A stretch of 64,000 nucleotides of DNA from Streptomyces luomodiensis (GTDB lineage Bacteria > Actinomycetota > Actinomycetes > Streptomycetales > Streptomycetaceae). Location: contig NZ_CP117522.1 in NCBI RefSeq assembly GCF_031679605.1, forward strand, positions 7,130,001 through 7,194,000, read 5' to 3'. Below, one piece after another: positions 16,009 through 25,895 of the stretch. The notes below the pieces were generated by a model. It worked only from the letters and a program-made list of their open reading frames with translations, was not told the origin of the DNA and did no database searches. The position numbers were made by a program, and so were the translations under genes. The stretch's first letter is position 1. Each line of letters starts with the position of its first letter.

Positions 16009-17655
16009 TTGCCCACACAGATCTCGCTCCGCGGTGTCACGCTGTCCCGAGGCGACCGGCTGCTGCTCGACGAGGTGTCCTTCGCGGTGCGACCCGGTGA
16101 GCGGGTCGGTGTCGTGGGGGAGAACGGGGCCGGCAAGTCCACCCTGCTGCGGCTGCTGGCCGGGAGCGAATCACCGGACGACGGCGCCGTGGTGACGGTG
16201 GCCGACGGCGGCATGGGGCATCTCGGCCAGACGCCCGCGCTGCCCCCGGACCACACGGTGCGCGACGCGGTGGACGCCGCCCTCGCCGAGGTGCGCGCCA
16301 TGGAGCGCGGGCTGCGCCGGCTCGAGGTGGAACTCGGCGGCGGTGCCCCCGACGCACTCGCCGCGTACGGCGATCTGCTCACCGCGTTCGAGGCCCGCGG
16401 CGGCTATGAGGCGGATGCCCGGGTGGAGAAGGCCCTGCACGGTCTGGGGCTGGGCGGTATCGGGTACGAGCGGCGGCTGGGCAGTCTGTCGGGCGGTGAG
16501 CAGGCCCGGCTCGGACTCGCTTGCCTGATCGCCGCCGCTCCCGAAGTGATGCTGCTGGACGAACCGACGAACCACCTCGACGGCGCCGCGCTCAGCTGGC
16601 TGGAGGAGGCGCTGCGGGAGCATCCGGGCACCGTCCTCGCGGTCTCCCACGACCGGGTCTTCCTGGAGCGAGTGGCGACCGCGATCGTCGAGGTGGACGC
16701 CGATCGGCACACCCTGGTGCGGTATGGCGGGGGGTATGGCGGATTCGTCGCCGAGCAGGCCGCCGCACGCCGCCGCTGGGAGCAGGCGTACCACGAATGG
16801 TGCGCGGAGACGGCCGCCCTGGCGGAGGCCGCCACGGCCACCGCACGGAGGGTCGCCCCGGGCCGCGGCATGAAGGACGGCAACAAGATGGCTTACGACC
16901 GGGACAGGGGGCGGGTGCAGTCCTCGGTGTCCAGCAGGGTGCGGAACGCCCAGGAGAGGCTGCGCAGGCTCCAGGAGGGCCCGGTGCCGCGCCCACCGGA
17001 ACCGCTGCGGTTCTCGGCGCTTCCCCCGGCGGGCACGGCGGACGGTGTCCTCATCGATCTCCAGGATGTTCGCGTGGGGGAGCGGCTGGCGGTGGACCGG
17101 CTCACCGTGGCAGCCGGGGAGAGACTGCTCGTCCACGGGGTCAACGGCGCGGGGAAGTCCACGCTGCTGCGGGTCATGGCGGGGCTGGAGAAGCCGGAGG
17201 CGGGCCGGGCGGTCCGCCGGGGCGGGGTCGGCTATCTCGCCCAGGAGATACCGGTTGCCCGGCCTCGGGAGCGGCTGCTGTCGGCCTTCGGCCGCGGGCT
17301 GCCGGGGGCACCGCAGGAGCAGGCCGACCTTCTGCTGTCGTACGGGCTGTTCCGCCCGGATGATCTCCATGTTCCGGTGGGATCGCTCTCCGCTGGCCAG
17401 CGCCGTCGGCTGGCGCTCGCCCGGCTGCTGGCCCGCCCCGCCGATGTGCTGCTGCTGGACGAGCCGACCAACCATCTCGCCCTCGGCCTGGTGGAGCAGG
17501 TGGAAGAGGCGCTGGCCCAGTGGACCGGGGCGCTGGTGGTGGTCTCGCACGACCGGCTGCTGTGCAGCCGCTTCACCGGGCGCCGGTGCGAGATGTGCGG
17601 CGGCCGGCTGATGGCCGGGGAGGGGAGTGAGGCGCTGGCCAGGCCCTCGATCTAG
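16009..17655 (+). CDS. ABC-F family ATPase (possible ribosomal-protection protein)
   Basis: 548-residue soluble protein with two ABC cassettes and no membrane segment. Walker A motifs are GENGAGKST and GVNGAGKST, signatures LSGGEQARLGLA and LSAGQRRRLALA, Walker B VMLLDEPTNHLD and VLLLDEPTNHLA. The interdomain linker carries the basic helix typical of ABC-F proteins (GRGMKDGNKMAYDRDRGRVQSSVSSRVRNAQERLRRL is the region, residues about 285-320). Start is TTG at 16009, 8 bases after TTGGAGG. Control by a divergent TetR suggests an inducible antibiotic-response role rather than housekeeping EttA; that is inference. Confidence 0.85.
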   Translation: MPTQISLRGVTLSRGDRLLLDEVSFAVRPGERVGVVGENGAGKSTLLRLLAGSESPDDGAVVTVADGGMGHLGQTPALPPDHTVRDAVDAALAEVRAMERGLRRLEVELGGGAPDALAAYGDLLTAFEARGGYEADARVEKALHGLGLGGIGYERRLGSLSGGEQARLGLACLIAAAPEVMLLDEPTNHLDGAALSWLEEALREHPGTVLAVSHDRVFLERVATAIVEVDADRHTLVRYGGGYGGFVAEQAAARRRWEQAYHEWCAETAALAEAATATARRVAPGRGMKDGNKMAYDRDRGRVQSSVSSRVRNAQERLRRLQEGPVPRPPEPLRFSALPPAGTADGVLIDLQDVRVGERLAVDRLTVAAGERLLVHGVNGAGKSTLLRVMAGLEKPEAGRAVRRGGVGYLAQEIPVARPRERLLSAFGRGLPGAPQEQADLLLSYGLFRPDDLHVPVGSLSAGQRRRLALARLLARPADVLLLDEPTNHLALGLVEQVEEALAQWTGALVVVSHDRLLCSRFTGRRCEMCGGRLMAGEGSEALARPSI

Positions 17656-17664
17656 GGTGGCGGC

Positions 17665-18324
17665 ATGGCACGACCCCGGCGCATCGTCCTCATACGGCAC
17701 GGAGAATCGGAGGGGAACGTCGATGACTCGGTGTACGAAAGGGTGCCCGACCATGCTCTGAGGCTGACCGAGACCGGCCGTGGGCAGGCGCGGGAGGCGG
17801 GTGAGCGGCTGCGCGCCACCTTCGGCGACGAGCGCGTATCGGTCTATGTATCGCCGTACCGCCGCACCCACCAGACCCTGAGGCTGCTCGATCTCGACCC
17901 CTCCCGCACCCGGGTCAGGGAGGAGCCGCGGCTGCGGGAGCAGGACTGGGGAAACTGGCAGGACCGCGAGGACGTGCGGAAACAGAAGGCTTACCGAGAT
18001 GCCTACGGACACTTCTTCTACCGCTTCGCACAGGGTGAGTCCGGCGCCGACGTCTACGACCGGGTGGACGCCTTCCTGGAGAGCCTGTGGCGCAGCTTCC
18101 AGGACCCGGCGCACCCGCCGAACGTCCTGCTGGTGACCCATGGGCTGACCATGCGGCTGTTCTGCATGCGGTGGCTGCACTGGAGCGTGGCCGAATTCGA
18201 GTCGCTCTCGAACCCCGGCAACGGCGAGACGCGGACCCTGCTGCTCGGCTCCGACGGGCGCTACCACCTGGACCGGCCGTTCGAGCGCTGGTGTACCCCC
18301 GAACCCTACGGCCTCACCGGTTAG
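17665..18324 (+). CDS. Histidine phosphatase family (phosphoglycerate-mutase-like) protein
   Basis: 219-residue histidine phosphatase. The catalytic RHG is in IVLIRHGESEGN (residues 7-18), supporting arginine and glutamate in SPYRRTHQTL and EQDWGNWQ, and the second catalytic histidine in LLVTHGLTMRLF. The substrate is unknown; many relatives are small-molecule phosphatases. The ATG lies 6 bases after TAGGGT (17653-17658), whose first three bases are the TAG stop of the preceding ABC-F gene. The gene may therefore have its own leaderless promoter inside the end of its neighbour. Confidence 0.85.
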   Translation: MARPRRIVLIRHGESEGNVDDSVYERVPDHALRLTETGRGQAREAGERLRATFGDERVSVYVSPYRRTHQTLRLLDLDPSRTRVREEPRLREQDWGNWQDREDVRKQKAYRDAYGHFFYRFAQGESGADVYDRVDAFLESLWRSFQDPAHPPNVLLVTHGLTMRLFCMRWLHWSVAEFESLSNPGNGETRTLLLGSDGRYHLDRPFERWCTPEPYGLTG

Positions 18325-18335
18325 AGTGCGCAGCG

Positions 18336-19229
18336 ATGACCGCTGACCGATTCCACCGGGCTCTGCGAAGCCTGCGCGGGCTGGCCGTGGGTGACGCCCT
18401 CGGCTCCCAGTTCTTCGTCCCCGCCAACTATCCGTTCCTGAAGCGCCGTGAGCTGCCGCCAGCCCCCTGGCAGTGGACCGATGACACCGAGATGGCCTGT
18501 TCGGTCCTGGCCCACCTGGTGGTCCACGGCCGGATCGACCAGGACCATCTCGTCCGATCCTTCGCCGACCACCATGACTTCGACCGGGGCTACGGCCCCG
18601 CCGTGAACCGGATGCTCCGCCTGATCAGGGAGGGCGGCGACTGGCGTGACCTGGCCGCCGGGCTGTTCCAGGGGCAGGGGTCGTGGGGCAACGGCGCCGC
18701 GATGCGGATCGCCCCGCTGGGCGCCTGGTACGCGGGTGACGCGGAGCAGGCCACGCACCAGGCGGAGATCTCGGCCTACACCACGCATCAGCACCGTGAA
18801 GCGGTGGCGGGAGCCATGGCGGTGGCCGCGGCCGCGGCGCTGGTGGCCGATCCGGCGGGCCGCGGCGGCCCGGAGGAGCTGTTGGACCGGGTGGTCGAGC
18901 TGGTGCCGCGCAGCGCCGTCCAGGCGGGGCTGCGCCGCGCCCGCGACATGCTCGACTACGCGGACGCCGGCACCGTCGCCGCGGTGCTCGGCTGCGGCCG
19001 CCGCACCAGTGCTCATGACACCGTGCCGTTCGCCCTGTGGGCCGCCGCCCGCCACCTCGGTTCCTTCGAGGAGACGTTCTGGCAGACGGCCTCGGCCGGC
19101 GGAGACGTGGACACCACCTGCGCCATTGCCGGGGGAGTGGTCGCGGCCGAGGCCGCCGGTGCGCCGCCCGACACCTGGCAGGACCGCACCGAGGCGCTGC
19201 CGGAGTGGGTGCCGCTGTCGGCCGACTGA
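18336..19229 (+). CDS. ADP-ribosylglycohydrolase family protein
   Basis: 297-residue DraG/ARH-like protein, a fold that removes ADP-ribose from protein or nucleic acid using two Mg ions. Metal-binding signatures are GDALGSQF, WTDDTEMA (residues about 48-55), the central GSWGNGAAMRIAPLG, and the C-terminal AGGDVDTTCAIAGG. All key aspartates are present, so it should be active. The ATG at 18336 is 8 bases past TAGAGT (18322-18327), again built on the stop codon of the upstream gene. It may be co-expressed with the phosphatase; the substrate is not known. Confidence 0.85.
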   Translation: MTADRFHRALRSLRGLAVGDALGSQFFVPANYPFLKRRELPPAPWQWTDDTEMACSVLAHLVVHGRIDQDHLVRSFADHHDFDRGYGPAVNRMLRLIREGGDWRDLAAGLFQGQGSWGNGAAMRIAPLGAWYAGDAEQATHQAEISAYTTHQHREAVAGAMAVAAAAALVADPAGRGGPEELLDRVVELVPRSAVQAGLRRARDMLDYADAGTVAAVLGCGRRTSAHDTVPFALWAAARHLGSFEETFWQTASAGGDVDTTCAIAGGVVAAEAAGAPPDTWQDRTEALPEWVPLSAD

Positions 19230-19319
19230 CCGTTTCCAGGGGCGTGATGTGGCGGGTCGCCCGGTTTGCCCCGCTCGTCGAACCCGCTGCCCAGCACGCG
19301 GTGTTGAGCGGAAACGGTC
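19228..19319. repeat. Widely spaced 10-bp inverted repeat upstream of rnhB
   Basis: GACCGTTTCC (19228-19237, overlapping the stop of the ADP-ribosylglycohydrolase gene) is perfectly complementary to GGAAACGGTC (19310-19319). The arms are 72 bp apart. A role in looping or as two protein sites is possible but unproven. Confidence 0.5.
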
Positions 19320-19419
19320 ACCTGACCCATCAGGGAGGGGGCCACCGGAGGTGGCCGGGGCCACTGCCGAGGATCCGGCTACCGCGCGCAGGTAAGAGCG
19401 GCGTAATGTTGTCCTCGCC

Positions 19420-20121
19420 ATGGCTTATGAACCGCCCACTCACAGTGTCGAGCGCTCGCTCCGCGCCACGACAGGAGCCAAGATCGTCGTCGGTATCGAC
19501 GAGGTCGGGCGCGGGGCATGGGCCGGTCCGGTGACGGTCTGCGCGGCGGTCACCGGTCTGCGCCGTCCGCCGACCGGACTCACCGACTCCAAGCTGCTGA
19601 GTCCCAAGAAGCGCACGGCCCTGGCCCAGGAGTTGGACTCGTGGGTCACCGCGCACGCCCTGGGTCACTCCTCGCCCGAGGAGATCGACGACCTGGGGAT
19701 GACGGCCGCCCTCCGGCTCGCCGCCACGCGGGCGCTGGACGCGCTGCCGGTCCGGCCGGACGCGGTGATCCTGGACGGGAAGTACGACTACCTCGGCGCT
19801 CCCTGGACGGTTCGTACGGTCATCAAGGGCGATCAGTCCTGCGTGTCCGTCGCCGCCGCCTCGGTGATCGCCAAGGTGCGCCGGGATGCGATGATGGCCG
19901 AACTGGGAGTCCAGCACGTGGACTTCCGCTTCGAGGACAACGCCGGATATCCGTCCCCCGCGCACCGCGCCGCCCTGCGGGACCTGGGGCCCACGCCCCA
20001 CCACCGGCTGTCCTGGGCCTATCTGGACGGGTTGCCCCGGTGGCGACACCTGAAGCGGGTCCGCAGCACACCCGAACCGGTCGGGCTGGAGGGCGAAGGC
20101 CAACTCGGCTTCGACTTCTGA
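19420..20121 (+). CDS. rnhB: Ribonuclease HII
   Basis: 233-residue type 2 RNase H that nicks at single ribonucleotides and RNA primers in DNA. Motif I is [15 protein letters not shown], with further acidic residues in [11 protein letters not shown] and [20 protein letters not shown], and PSPAHRAAL follows. The C-terminus ends EGQLGFDF. The ATG at 19420 follows TAATGT (19404-19409) by 10 bases with no ribosome site, so a leaderless promoter is likely. It is co-directional with a small gene of unknown function. Confidence 0.95.
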   Translation: MAYEPPTHSVERSLRATTGAKIVVGIDEVGRGAWAGPVTVCAAVTGLRRPPTGLTDSKLLSPKKRTALAQELDSWVTAHALGHSSPEEIDDLGMTAALRLAATRALDALPVRPDAVILDGKYDYLGAPWTVRTVIKGDQSCVSVAAASVIAKVRRDAMMAELGVQHVDFRFEDNAGYPSPAHRAALRDLGPTPHHRLSWAYLDGLPRWRHLKRVRSTPEPVGLEGEGQLGFDF

Positions 20122-20189
20122 GCAGACCAAGCGGTCCAAACCGCCACCCGCCGATGCGACTCGCACCGACGTTTGATAGACATCAGCCC

Positions 20190-20849
20190 ATGCCTCTCAT
20201 CCCCGAGGAGCCTCAGATTCACGAGAGTGTCCCGGGTCCCCGCGCGACACCGGCCGCAGGCCGCACCGCGCCGACCCCTCGTCCTGTCCCTGGTCCCGGC
20301 CCCCGGCCCGCACCGCGGCGGCCTGGAAGCCCCGGTCCCAACCGTGGCTCCGCCGGAACCTCGTCGGCTCAGTCGCAGCGCACCACGAGTGATGCGACGA
20401 AGCCCGTGCCGACCGCCCCGGCGGCTTCGGCTGCCAAGAACGCATCCGCCGCCGCGAAGTCCACTCCCCAGATCCAGCTGATCCCCGCCTCGGCGGACGG
20501 CGCGCTGGACGCGGCGGACGAGGCGGTCGACCTGCTGCTGGATTCCGGCCGGGCACCCGGTGACATCCTGGTGCTGACCACCGGGGAGCAGCATCCGTGG
20601 GCGGCGCATGAGTTGTCCTTCGGCGAGGCGTCCTACTGGGCGCAGCACGACGCCGGTGATGACGTCTTCTACGCCACCGCGGGGGCCGACCGTGTCAAGG
20701 GCCGCCCGGTCGTGGTCGTCGCCGTCAACGGCGGTGCGAATGACACCGTGGCCCGCGTGCTGCCCGAGGCGATGAACCGCGCCGGAGCGCTGCTGATCGT
20801 CTGCGGCGACCCGAAGCGGATCAACACCGTCATCGGTTCGGGAGCCTGA
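20190..20849 (+). CDS. Conserved protein of unknown function downstream of rnhB
   Basis: 219 residues. The N-terminal half (to about residue 95) is a low-complexity Pro/Ala/Arg/Ser linker. The C-terminal half (PQIQLIPASADGALDAADEAV ... DILVLTTGEQHPWAAHELSFGEASYWAQ ... RPVVVVAVNGGANDTVARVLPEAMNRAGALLIVCGD) resembles the last domain of UvrD/helicase C-like proteins without any Walker motif. I cannot assign a function. The ATG follows TAGACA (20177-20182) by 7 bases. It is probably an adaptor or degenerate helicase-type domain linked to the rnhB locus. Confidence 0.6.
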   Translation: MPLIPEEPQIHESVPGPRATPAAGRTAPTPRPVPGPGPRPAPRRPGSPGPNRGSAGTSSAQSQRTTSDATKPVPTAPAASAAKNASAAAKSTPQIQLIPASADGALDAADEAVDLLLDSGRAPGDILVLTTGEQHPWAAHELSFGEASYWAQHDAGDDVFYATAGADRVKGRPVVVVAVNGGANDTVARVLPEAMNRAGALLIVCGDPKRINTVIGSGA

Positions 20850-20954
20850 CGCCACCCGTCCCCGAACGCCCGGAGCCCGGCGGTTTCTGTCCCTCGCGGC
20901 GGAGCTGTCCGGCGTCCGGACGGCCGGTGGTCGTGCGCGTTGTCCGGCGACCGG

Positions 20955-21575
20955 TCAGACGGCGGCGGAGTGGCTCAGCGCCTGCCGCGCCCCGGAACGG
21001 GACCGCGGCAGCGCCTTCGCGTCGTCGTCGCCCTTGACGGCCACGCCCAGCGCGGTGCGCAGCGAAGCGGAGTGCGGCCGACGGCCGCCCCGCCCCTCGC
21101 CGAAGACCTGCCATCCGTCGCGGGTCAAGGTGATGTACGCGCCGCAGCGCAGGCCGTGCAGGGTGCAGGCGTCACGCAGCCCCCACATCCAAGCGCCGTC
21201 CTCCTCCGTCCACCGGCTCTCGCCCTCGCGGCAGTAGAGCAGCACGGCGGTGCGGATCGGTGTGCGGCGCCGCAGATCGTGCGGGATCACCCGGCGCAGC
21301 TGGGCCAGCAGGGCGTTCCGGAATTCCCAGCCGTCCGCGGCGGCAGCGCCGTGGCGGACGAACGAGGCGCTCGCCGTGAGCCGTTCGTCCGGATCGAGGA
21401 CGGCGACGACGGCGGTCGACGGCGACGGCAGATGGCGACTGTGCAGCCCGGTGACCACCTCGCGCGGATTGCGCAGCAGTGGAATCCCCGCTGCCGCCCA
21501 TTCGGCGGGCTGGAGTATCCGGCCGAGCCGGGAAGCGGGATCGGCGGCCGGTGACGGAGCGAAGCCGAAGGTCAC
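20955..21575 (-). CDS. Conserved actinobacterial protein of unknown function
   Basis: 206 residues starting MTFGFAPSPAADPASRLGRIL. The core LRNPREVVTGLHSRHLPSPSTAVVAVLDPDERLTASASFV and RTAVLLYCREGESRWTEEDGAWMWGLRDACTLHGLRCGAYITLTRDGW looks like a compact alpha/beta domain similar to RadC-/nuclease-like folds, but I cannot name it. The GTG at 21575 follows GGGAGGA closely; a longer frame to 21656 is open. It lies between the rnhB-linked gene and recQ on the recQ strand. Confidence 0.55.
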   Translation of the reverse strand: MTFGFAPSPAADPASRLGRILQPAEWAAAGIPLLRNPREVVTGLHSRHLPSPSTAVVAVLDPDERLTASASFVRHGAAAADGWEFRNALLAQLRRVIPHDLRRRTPIRTAVLLYCREGESRWTEEDGAWMWGLRDACTLHGLRCGAYITLTRDGWQVFGEGRGGRRPHSASLRTALGVAVKGDDDAKALPRSRSGARQALSHSAAV

Positions 21576-21801
21576 GGTCCTCCCTTCGTCTGCGCCCACG
21601 ATCCGTGCGAAGGTCGGGCACGGGCGCAGGCCACGACACAGCCCCGTCGGGACCACGGGCGGGCCGGGGGCGGGGAGCTGTTGTCAATTCTCGCGGTCGC
21701 GCCCGCATGCGGCAATGAGCAATTGGCGCCACTGGTCGATTTGCCGGGATGTGCGGTCAATATTCCCGACCGGTTCGCGCTCGCCGCGGTCCCGGCCGCC
21801 C

Positions 21802-23967
21802 TCACCCCTGCACGGCGAGGACCAGCGGAAACACTCCGGCTGCTCCGGCCCGGCGAAGCAGCCGGGAGGCAACGGCCAGGGTCCAGCCGGTGTCCGCCAT
21901 GTCGTCCACCAGCAGCACCGGCCCACCCGCCTCGGCAAGATCCGCCGCCAGCGGGGGTGGCACGGTCAGCGCGCCGTGCAGCGCACGCAGCCGCTGAGCG
22001 CTGTTGGTGCGCGGCACCCGGGTGTCACTCTCGCCGGCGTGGTACGCGACGCTGCCGAGCAGGGGCAACCGGCCGATGGTGGCGATCCGTTCGCCGAGCG
22101 TCCGGATCAACTGCGGGCGGGTGCGTGAGGCGATCGTGACCACGCCCACCGGGCGGGCCGGGGCGTCCGGCGCGCCCGAGGCCCAGCCGCCGGGACCCTT
22201 GGCCCAGTCGGCGAGCACCGTCACCACCGCACCGGCCACATCGTCGGGCACCGGGGCGTCCGGGGTCTGCGGGGCCAGCAGCGGCCGTAGCCGGTTTCCC
22301 CAGCCGATGTCGGAGAGGCGGCCCAGGGCCCGGCCCGGGGCGGCCTGCTCATCCGCCGCGATGCGGCCCTTGAGGTCCACACCGACCGCCGGCAGGCCGG
22401 TCGGCCACATGCGGCGCGGCTCCACCTCGACACCGGGCCGCCCCAGCTCACCGCGCGCCGCGTCCAGCGAGGCCGCGGACACCTCGGCGGTGAACCGCGC
22501 CCCCGCGCAGTTGTCACACCGGCCACAGGGCGCCGCCTTCTCGTCGTCCAGCTGCCGCCGCAGGAACTCCATCCGGCAGTCGGCCGTCGCGGCGTACTCC
22601 CGCATGGCCTGCTGCTCGGCCTCCCGCTGGCGCGCCACCCACGCATACCGCTCCGCGTCGTACGCCCAGGGCTGACCGGTCGCGATCCAGCCGCCGCGCA
22701 CACGCCGCACCGCGCCGTCCACGTCGAGCACCTTGAGCATGGTCTCCAGACGCGACCGCCGCAGCTCGACCTGGGGCTCGAGCGCGGGCAGGGACACCGG
22801 CCGGTCCGACCTCGCCAGCACCTCGAGCGTGCGGCGCACCTGCTCCTCGGGCGGGAAGGCGAGCGAGGCGAAGTACCGCCAGATCGCCTCGTCCTCACGG
22901 CCGGGCAGCAGCAGCACCTCGGCGTGCTCCACACCGCGTCCGGCACGCCCGACCTGCTGGTAGTAGGCGATGGGGGAGGACGGTGAACCGAGGTGCACCA
23001 CGAAGCCGAGGTCCGGCTTGTCGAAGCCCATGCCCAGCGCGGAGGTGGCGATCAGCGCCTTGACCCGGTTGGCCAGCAGATCCTCCTCGGCCTGCTGACG
23101 ATCCGCGTTCTCCGTCTTGCCGGTGTAGGAGGCGACCGTATGGCCGCGCTGCCGCAGAAACGCGGTCACTTCCTCGGCCGCGGCGACGGTGAGGGTGTAG
23201 ACGATCCCGGAGCCCGGCAGCTCATCGAGGTGGTCGGCGAGCCAGGCGAGCCGATGCGCGGCGTCCGGCAGCGGCAGCACGCCCAGCCGCAGGCTTTCCC
23301 GGTCCAGCGGGCCGCGCAGCACCAGCGCCCGTGTGGACCCTTCGCCCGTGCCCAACTGCTCGGCCACATCCGCGGTGACGCGTGCGTTCGCGGTCGCGGT
23401 CGTGGCGAGCACGGGCACGCCCCGGGGCAGATCGGCGAGCATGGTGCGGAGCCTGCGGTAGTCGGGCCGGAAGTCATGCCCCCAGTCGGAGATGCAGTGT
23501 GCCTCGTCGACGACCAGCAGACCGGTGGCGGCGGCGAGCTGTGGCAGCACCTGGTCGCGGAAATCCGGGTTGTTGAGCCGCTCCGGACTCACCAGCAGCA
23601 CATCCACCTCGCCCGCGGCCACCTCCGCCTGGATGGTGTCCCACTCCTCGGTGTTGGCGGAGTTGATGGTGCGGGCGTGGATACCCGCGCGCGCGGCGGC
23701 CTCGACCTGGTTGCGCATCAGCGCGAGCAGCGGGGAGACGATCACGGTCGGACCGCTGCCGCGCTCGCGCAGCAGCGCGGTGGCGACGAAATACACCGCC
23801 GACTTTCCCCAGCCGGTGCGCTGCACGACCAGCGCCCGGCGGCGCTCGGCGACCAGCGCCTCGATCGCCCGCCATTGGTCCTCCCGGAGCCGGGCGGAAC
23901 CGGTGGTGTCCCCGACGAGGCGGGCCAGGACGCGGTCGGCTGAGGTGCGCAGGTCTTCGTCGCTCAT
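21802..23967 (-). CDS. recQ: RecQ-family DNA helicase fused to a phosphoribosyltransferase-like domain
   Basis: 721 residues. The helicase part has the Q-motif [12 protein letters not shown], Walker [17 protein letters not shown] box [25 protein letters not shown] motif III, motif [13 protein letters not shown], then a RecQ zinc region ([26 protein letters not shown]). After a winged-helix-like part, residues from about 600 form a second domain with [25 protein letters not shown] and the PRPP-loop-like [14 protein letters not shown]. coli RecQ instead ends in an HRDC domain, which is absent here. The ATG at 23967 has GGGGG upstream; a TTG four codons earlier is possible. It is divergent from the DUF4192 gene across a DnaA-box dyad. 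Confidence 0.88.
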   Translation of the reverse strand: MSDEDLRTSADRVLARLVGDTTGSARLREDQWRAIEALVAERRRALVVQRTGWGKSAVYFVATALLRERGSGPTVIVSPLLALMRNQVEAAARAGIHARTINSANTEEWDTIQAEVAAGEVDVLLVSPERLNNPDFRDQVLPQLAAATGLLVVDEAHCISDWGHDFRPDYRRLRTMLADLPRGVPVLATTATANARVTADVAEQLGTGEGSTRALVLRGPLDRESLRLGVLPLPDAAHRLAWLADHLDELPGSGIVYTLTVAAAEEVTAFLRQRGHTVASYTGKTENADRQQAEEDLLANRVKALIATSALGMGFDKPDLGFVVHLGSPSSPIAYYQQVGRAGRGVEHAEVLLLPGREDEAIWRYFASLAFPPEEQVRRTLEVLARSDRPVSLPALEPQVELRRSRLETMLKVLDVDGAVRRVRGGWIATGQPWAYDAERYAWVARQREAEQQAMREYAATADCRMEFLRRQLDDEKAAPCGRCDNCAGARFTAEVSAASLDAARGELGRPGVEVEPRRMWPTGLPAVGVDLKGRIAADEQAAPGRALGRLSDIGWGNRLRPLLAPQTPDAPVPDDVAGAVVTVLADWAKGPGGWASGAPDAPARPVGVVTIASRTRPQLIRTLGERIATIGRLPLLGSVAYHAGESDTRVPRTNSAQRLRALHGALTVPPPLAADLAEAGGPVLLVDDMADTGWTLAVASRLLRRAGAAGVFPLVLAVQG

Positions 23968-24016
23968 GCCCCCATGCAACCCGATCCCCCCGACATCGTG
24001 CCAACGACGCCGACAC

Positions 24017-24040
24017 CCTGTGGATAAGGTTATCCACAGG
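24017..24040. promoter_or_regulatory. Inverted pair of perfect DnaA-box sequences
   Basis: Arms CCTGTGGATAA (24017-24027) and TTATCCACAGG (24030-24040) are perfect inverted repeats around GG. Each contains the consensus DnaA box TTATCCACA (24030-24038 on plus, 24019-24027 on minus). The 2-base spacer is too short for an RNA hairpin loop, which favours a DNA-binding dyad. It lies between divergent recQ and the DUF4192 gene, overlapping their promoters. Confidence 0.7.
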
Positions 24041-24077
24041 GGTGGCGGGGCCGACGGGGCTGAGGGACCGTCGGGAC

Positions 24078-25583
24078 ATGACTCGACACAACGAAGCGGC
24101 CGGCCTGTCCGGCGCAGAGCAGGTCACCCTCCGCAGCCCGGCCGAGCTCGCGGACGCCCTGCCCTATGTCCTGGGCTTCCAGCCGGACGACAGCATCGTG
24201 ATGATCGCGTTGCACGGCCCCCGCGGCCGGTTCGGCGGCAGGCTGAGGCTCGGCATTCCCCGTATTCCCGAGGAGTGGCCCGAGGTCTGCGACCAGCTTG
24301 CCGAGTGCCTGATCAGCGGCAGCGAGCGGCGTGCCGGGCGGCCGGACGGGCTCATCCTGTTCCTGTGCCAGGAGCCGGCGGAGGGCGAGTCCGGGCAGGA
24401 GGCGATGGAGCGGCTGCGGCCCCTCGCCCAGTGCCTGCGCACCGCGTGCGGCAGGCTGGAGGTGCCGGTGTTCGAGGCGCTGTGCATCTCCGACGGCCGG
24501 TTCTGGTCCTACGTCTGTCCCGACCGGCGCTGCTGCCCGCCGGAAGGCGTACCGCTCGCCCTGCCCGGCACCTCGGTCATGGCCGCGGCGGCGACGTTCG
24601 CGGGGGTCCAGGTGCGTGGCTCGCTGCGCGAGATGGAAGCCAGGCTCGCTCCGCTCGACGCACCCCGGGCCGAGGAACAGGAGCGGGCGCTGGACGCGGC
24701 CGGGGCCGAGCTCGTGCCGAGGATTCTGGACGGTGGTGGCTGCGCGGCGGTGTGCGCCGAGACCCTCGGTCTGCTGGGCCGGATGCTGGACCGGTTCCGG
24801 GCCGCGCCGCCGGTCGCCGACACCCGTTCGGCCGATCTCCGCGATGACGGGCTGCTCGACGACCAGGAGGCGGCCACGGCGATCATCGCGCTGCAGGACC
24901 GGCGGACACGGGACCGGGCAGCCGGATGGATGGAGGGAGTGGAAGCCGACGCGGCGCTGCGGCTGTGGCGCGCGCTGGCCCGTCGCTGCGTCGGCTCCTA
25001 CGGGGAGCATGCGGCGGCGCCGCTCACTCTGGCGGGCTGGGCCGCCTGGTCGACGGGTGACGAGCTCACGGCACGGGTGGCGCTCGGCCGTGCTCTGCGG
25101 GTCGACCCCGACTATCTCTTCGCCAGGCTGCTGCACCAGGCGTGCAACGAGGGGGTCAGCCTGGAGCTGTTGCGCCAATGCGTGCGCAGGGAGGGCGCGG
25201 ATCGCGCCGTGCATGCGGCGGTGCACGAGGAGCTGGAGCGGCTCGGCGGCCTGGAGGCCGCCGAGCCGGTGGAAGTCCGCGAAGCGGCCGGAACAGCCGG
25301 CCCGGCCGATTCGGCTGAGCCGGCCGGGCCCGCCTCTGATGTCGAGCCCGCCGCTCACGCCAGGTCCTGCGACCCAGGGGCGGCGGAGCAGCCGGCGGAG
25401 GGGAAAGGCGGGGGAGGCCAGGAGGAGCGGCGACCGGAGCGAGGGCGGCCGAGCGGCACAGCGAGCCCGGGTGGCGAAGGCGGCCCTGCGCAGGCGAGCG
25501 CCCCGGGTGGCAGGCGCCGTCCGGAAGGGCGGCCGCGTACCCGTCGCAGGAGTGGTGGACGGGGAGCGCGCAGCCGCGGCTGA
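24078..25583 (+). CDS. DUF4192 domain protein
   Basis: 501-residue actinobacterial protein. The N-terminal 350 residues match the DUF4192 pattern: [30 protein letters not shown] at the start, then [32 protein letters not shown], and the C-terminal [40 protein letters not shown], which resembles a tetratricopeptide-like helical pair. The last 100 residues are Ala/Gly/Arg-rich and disordered. Function is unknown; no signal peptide or membrane helix. The ATG at 24078 follows TGAGGGACC loosely. Confidence 0.75.
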   Translation: MTRHNEAAGLSGAEQVTLRSPAELADALPYVLGFQPDDSIVMIALHGPRGRFGGRLRLGIPRIPEEWPEVCDQLAECLISGSERRAGRPDGLILFLCQEPAEGESGQEAMERLRPLAQCLRTACGRLEVPVFEALCISDGRFWSYVCPDRRCCPPEGVPLALPGTSVMAAAATFAGVQVRGSLREMEARLAPLDAPRAEEQERALDAAGAELVPRILDGGGCAAVCAETLGLLGRMLDRFRAAPPVADTRSADLRDDGLLDDQEAATAIIALQDRRTRDRAAGWMEGVEADAALRLWRALARRCVGSYGEHAAAPLTLAGWAAWSTGDELTARVALGRALRVDPDYLFARLLHQACNEGVSLELLRQCVRREGADRAVHAAVHEELERLGGLEAAEPVEVREAAGTAGPADSAEPAGPASDVEPAAHARSCDPGAAEQPAEGKGGGGQEERRPERGRPSGTASPGGEGGPAQASAPGGRRRPEGRPRTRRRSGGRGARSRG

Positions 25584-25895
25584 CCCGGACCGGCCGAGCG
25601 TGTCCTCGGGCACCAGCGGTGGGCGGCCACAGGGCGGGTCGATGCGGAGGCCCCGAGGTGGATGGTGGGCGGTCGGCGGGTGGGGCGGATGCTCTGGAGC
25701 GGTGGACGGTGGACAGTGGCCGGCCGCGTGGTGGTGGTGGTGGTGAGCGGTGGGCCGGGACGTGGGGTGGCTCGGGGGACTCGGAAGGAGGTGCGGGAAA
25801 CGTGCGGGCGAATGCTTGAGAGAGCGATTTCTCGAACATCAGTGATCATGCTCAAGCGCCTGATTATCGTCAGGCAGACGACTATGATTCGCGTC
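25584..25895. other. Gene-free stretch before the NUDIX regulator
   Basis: The first 230 bases are G-rich on the plus strand, with GGT/GGTGG runs and no conserved open frame. The last 80 bases become AT-richer and hold the promoter/operator region of the NUDIX gene: an interrupted inverted repeat GCTTGAG (25814-25820) with CTCAAGC (25851-25857), and the tighter palindrome annotated separately. Confidence 0.6.
25858..25875. promoter_or_regulatory. Candidate operator of the NUDIX regulator
   Basis: GCCTGA-TTATCG-TCAGGC is a perfect 6-bp inverted repeat ending 7 bases before the probable -10 TATGAT (25883-25888) of a leaderless promoter. Autoregulation by the encoded NrtR-like protein is inferred. 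Confidence 0.55.

Noticed and set aside
24017..24040. Replication origin or Rho-independent terminator
   Set aside because: Only two DnaA boxes and no AT-rich unwinding region or dnaA/dnaN; the 2-base centre is too tight for a hairpin.
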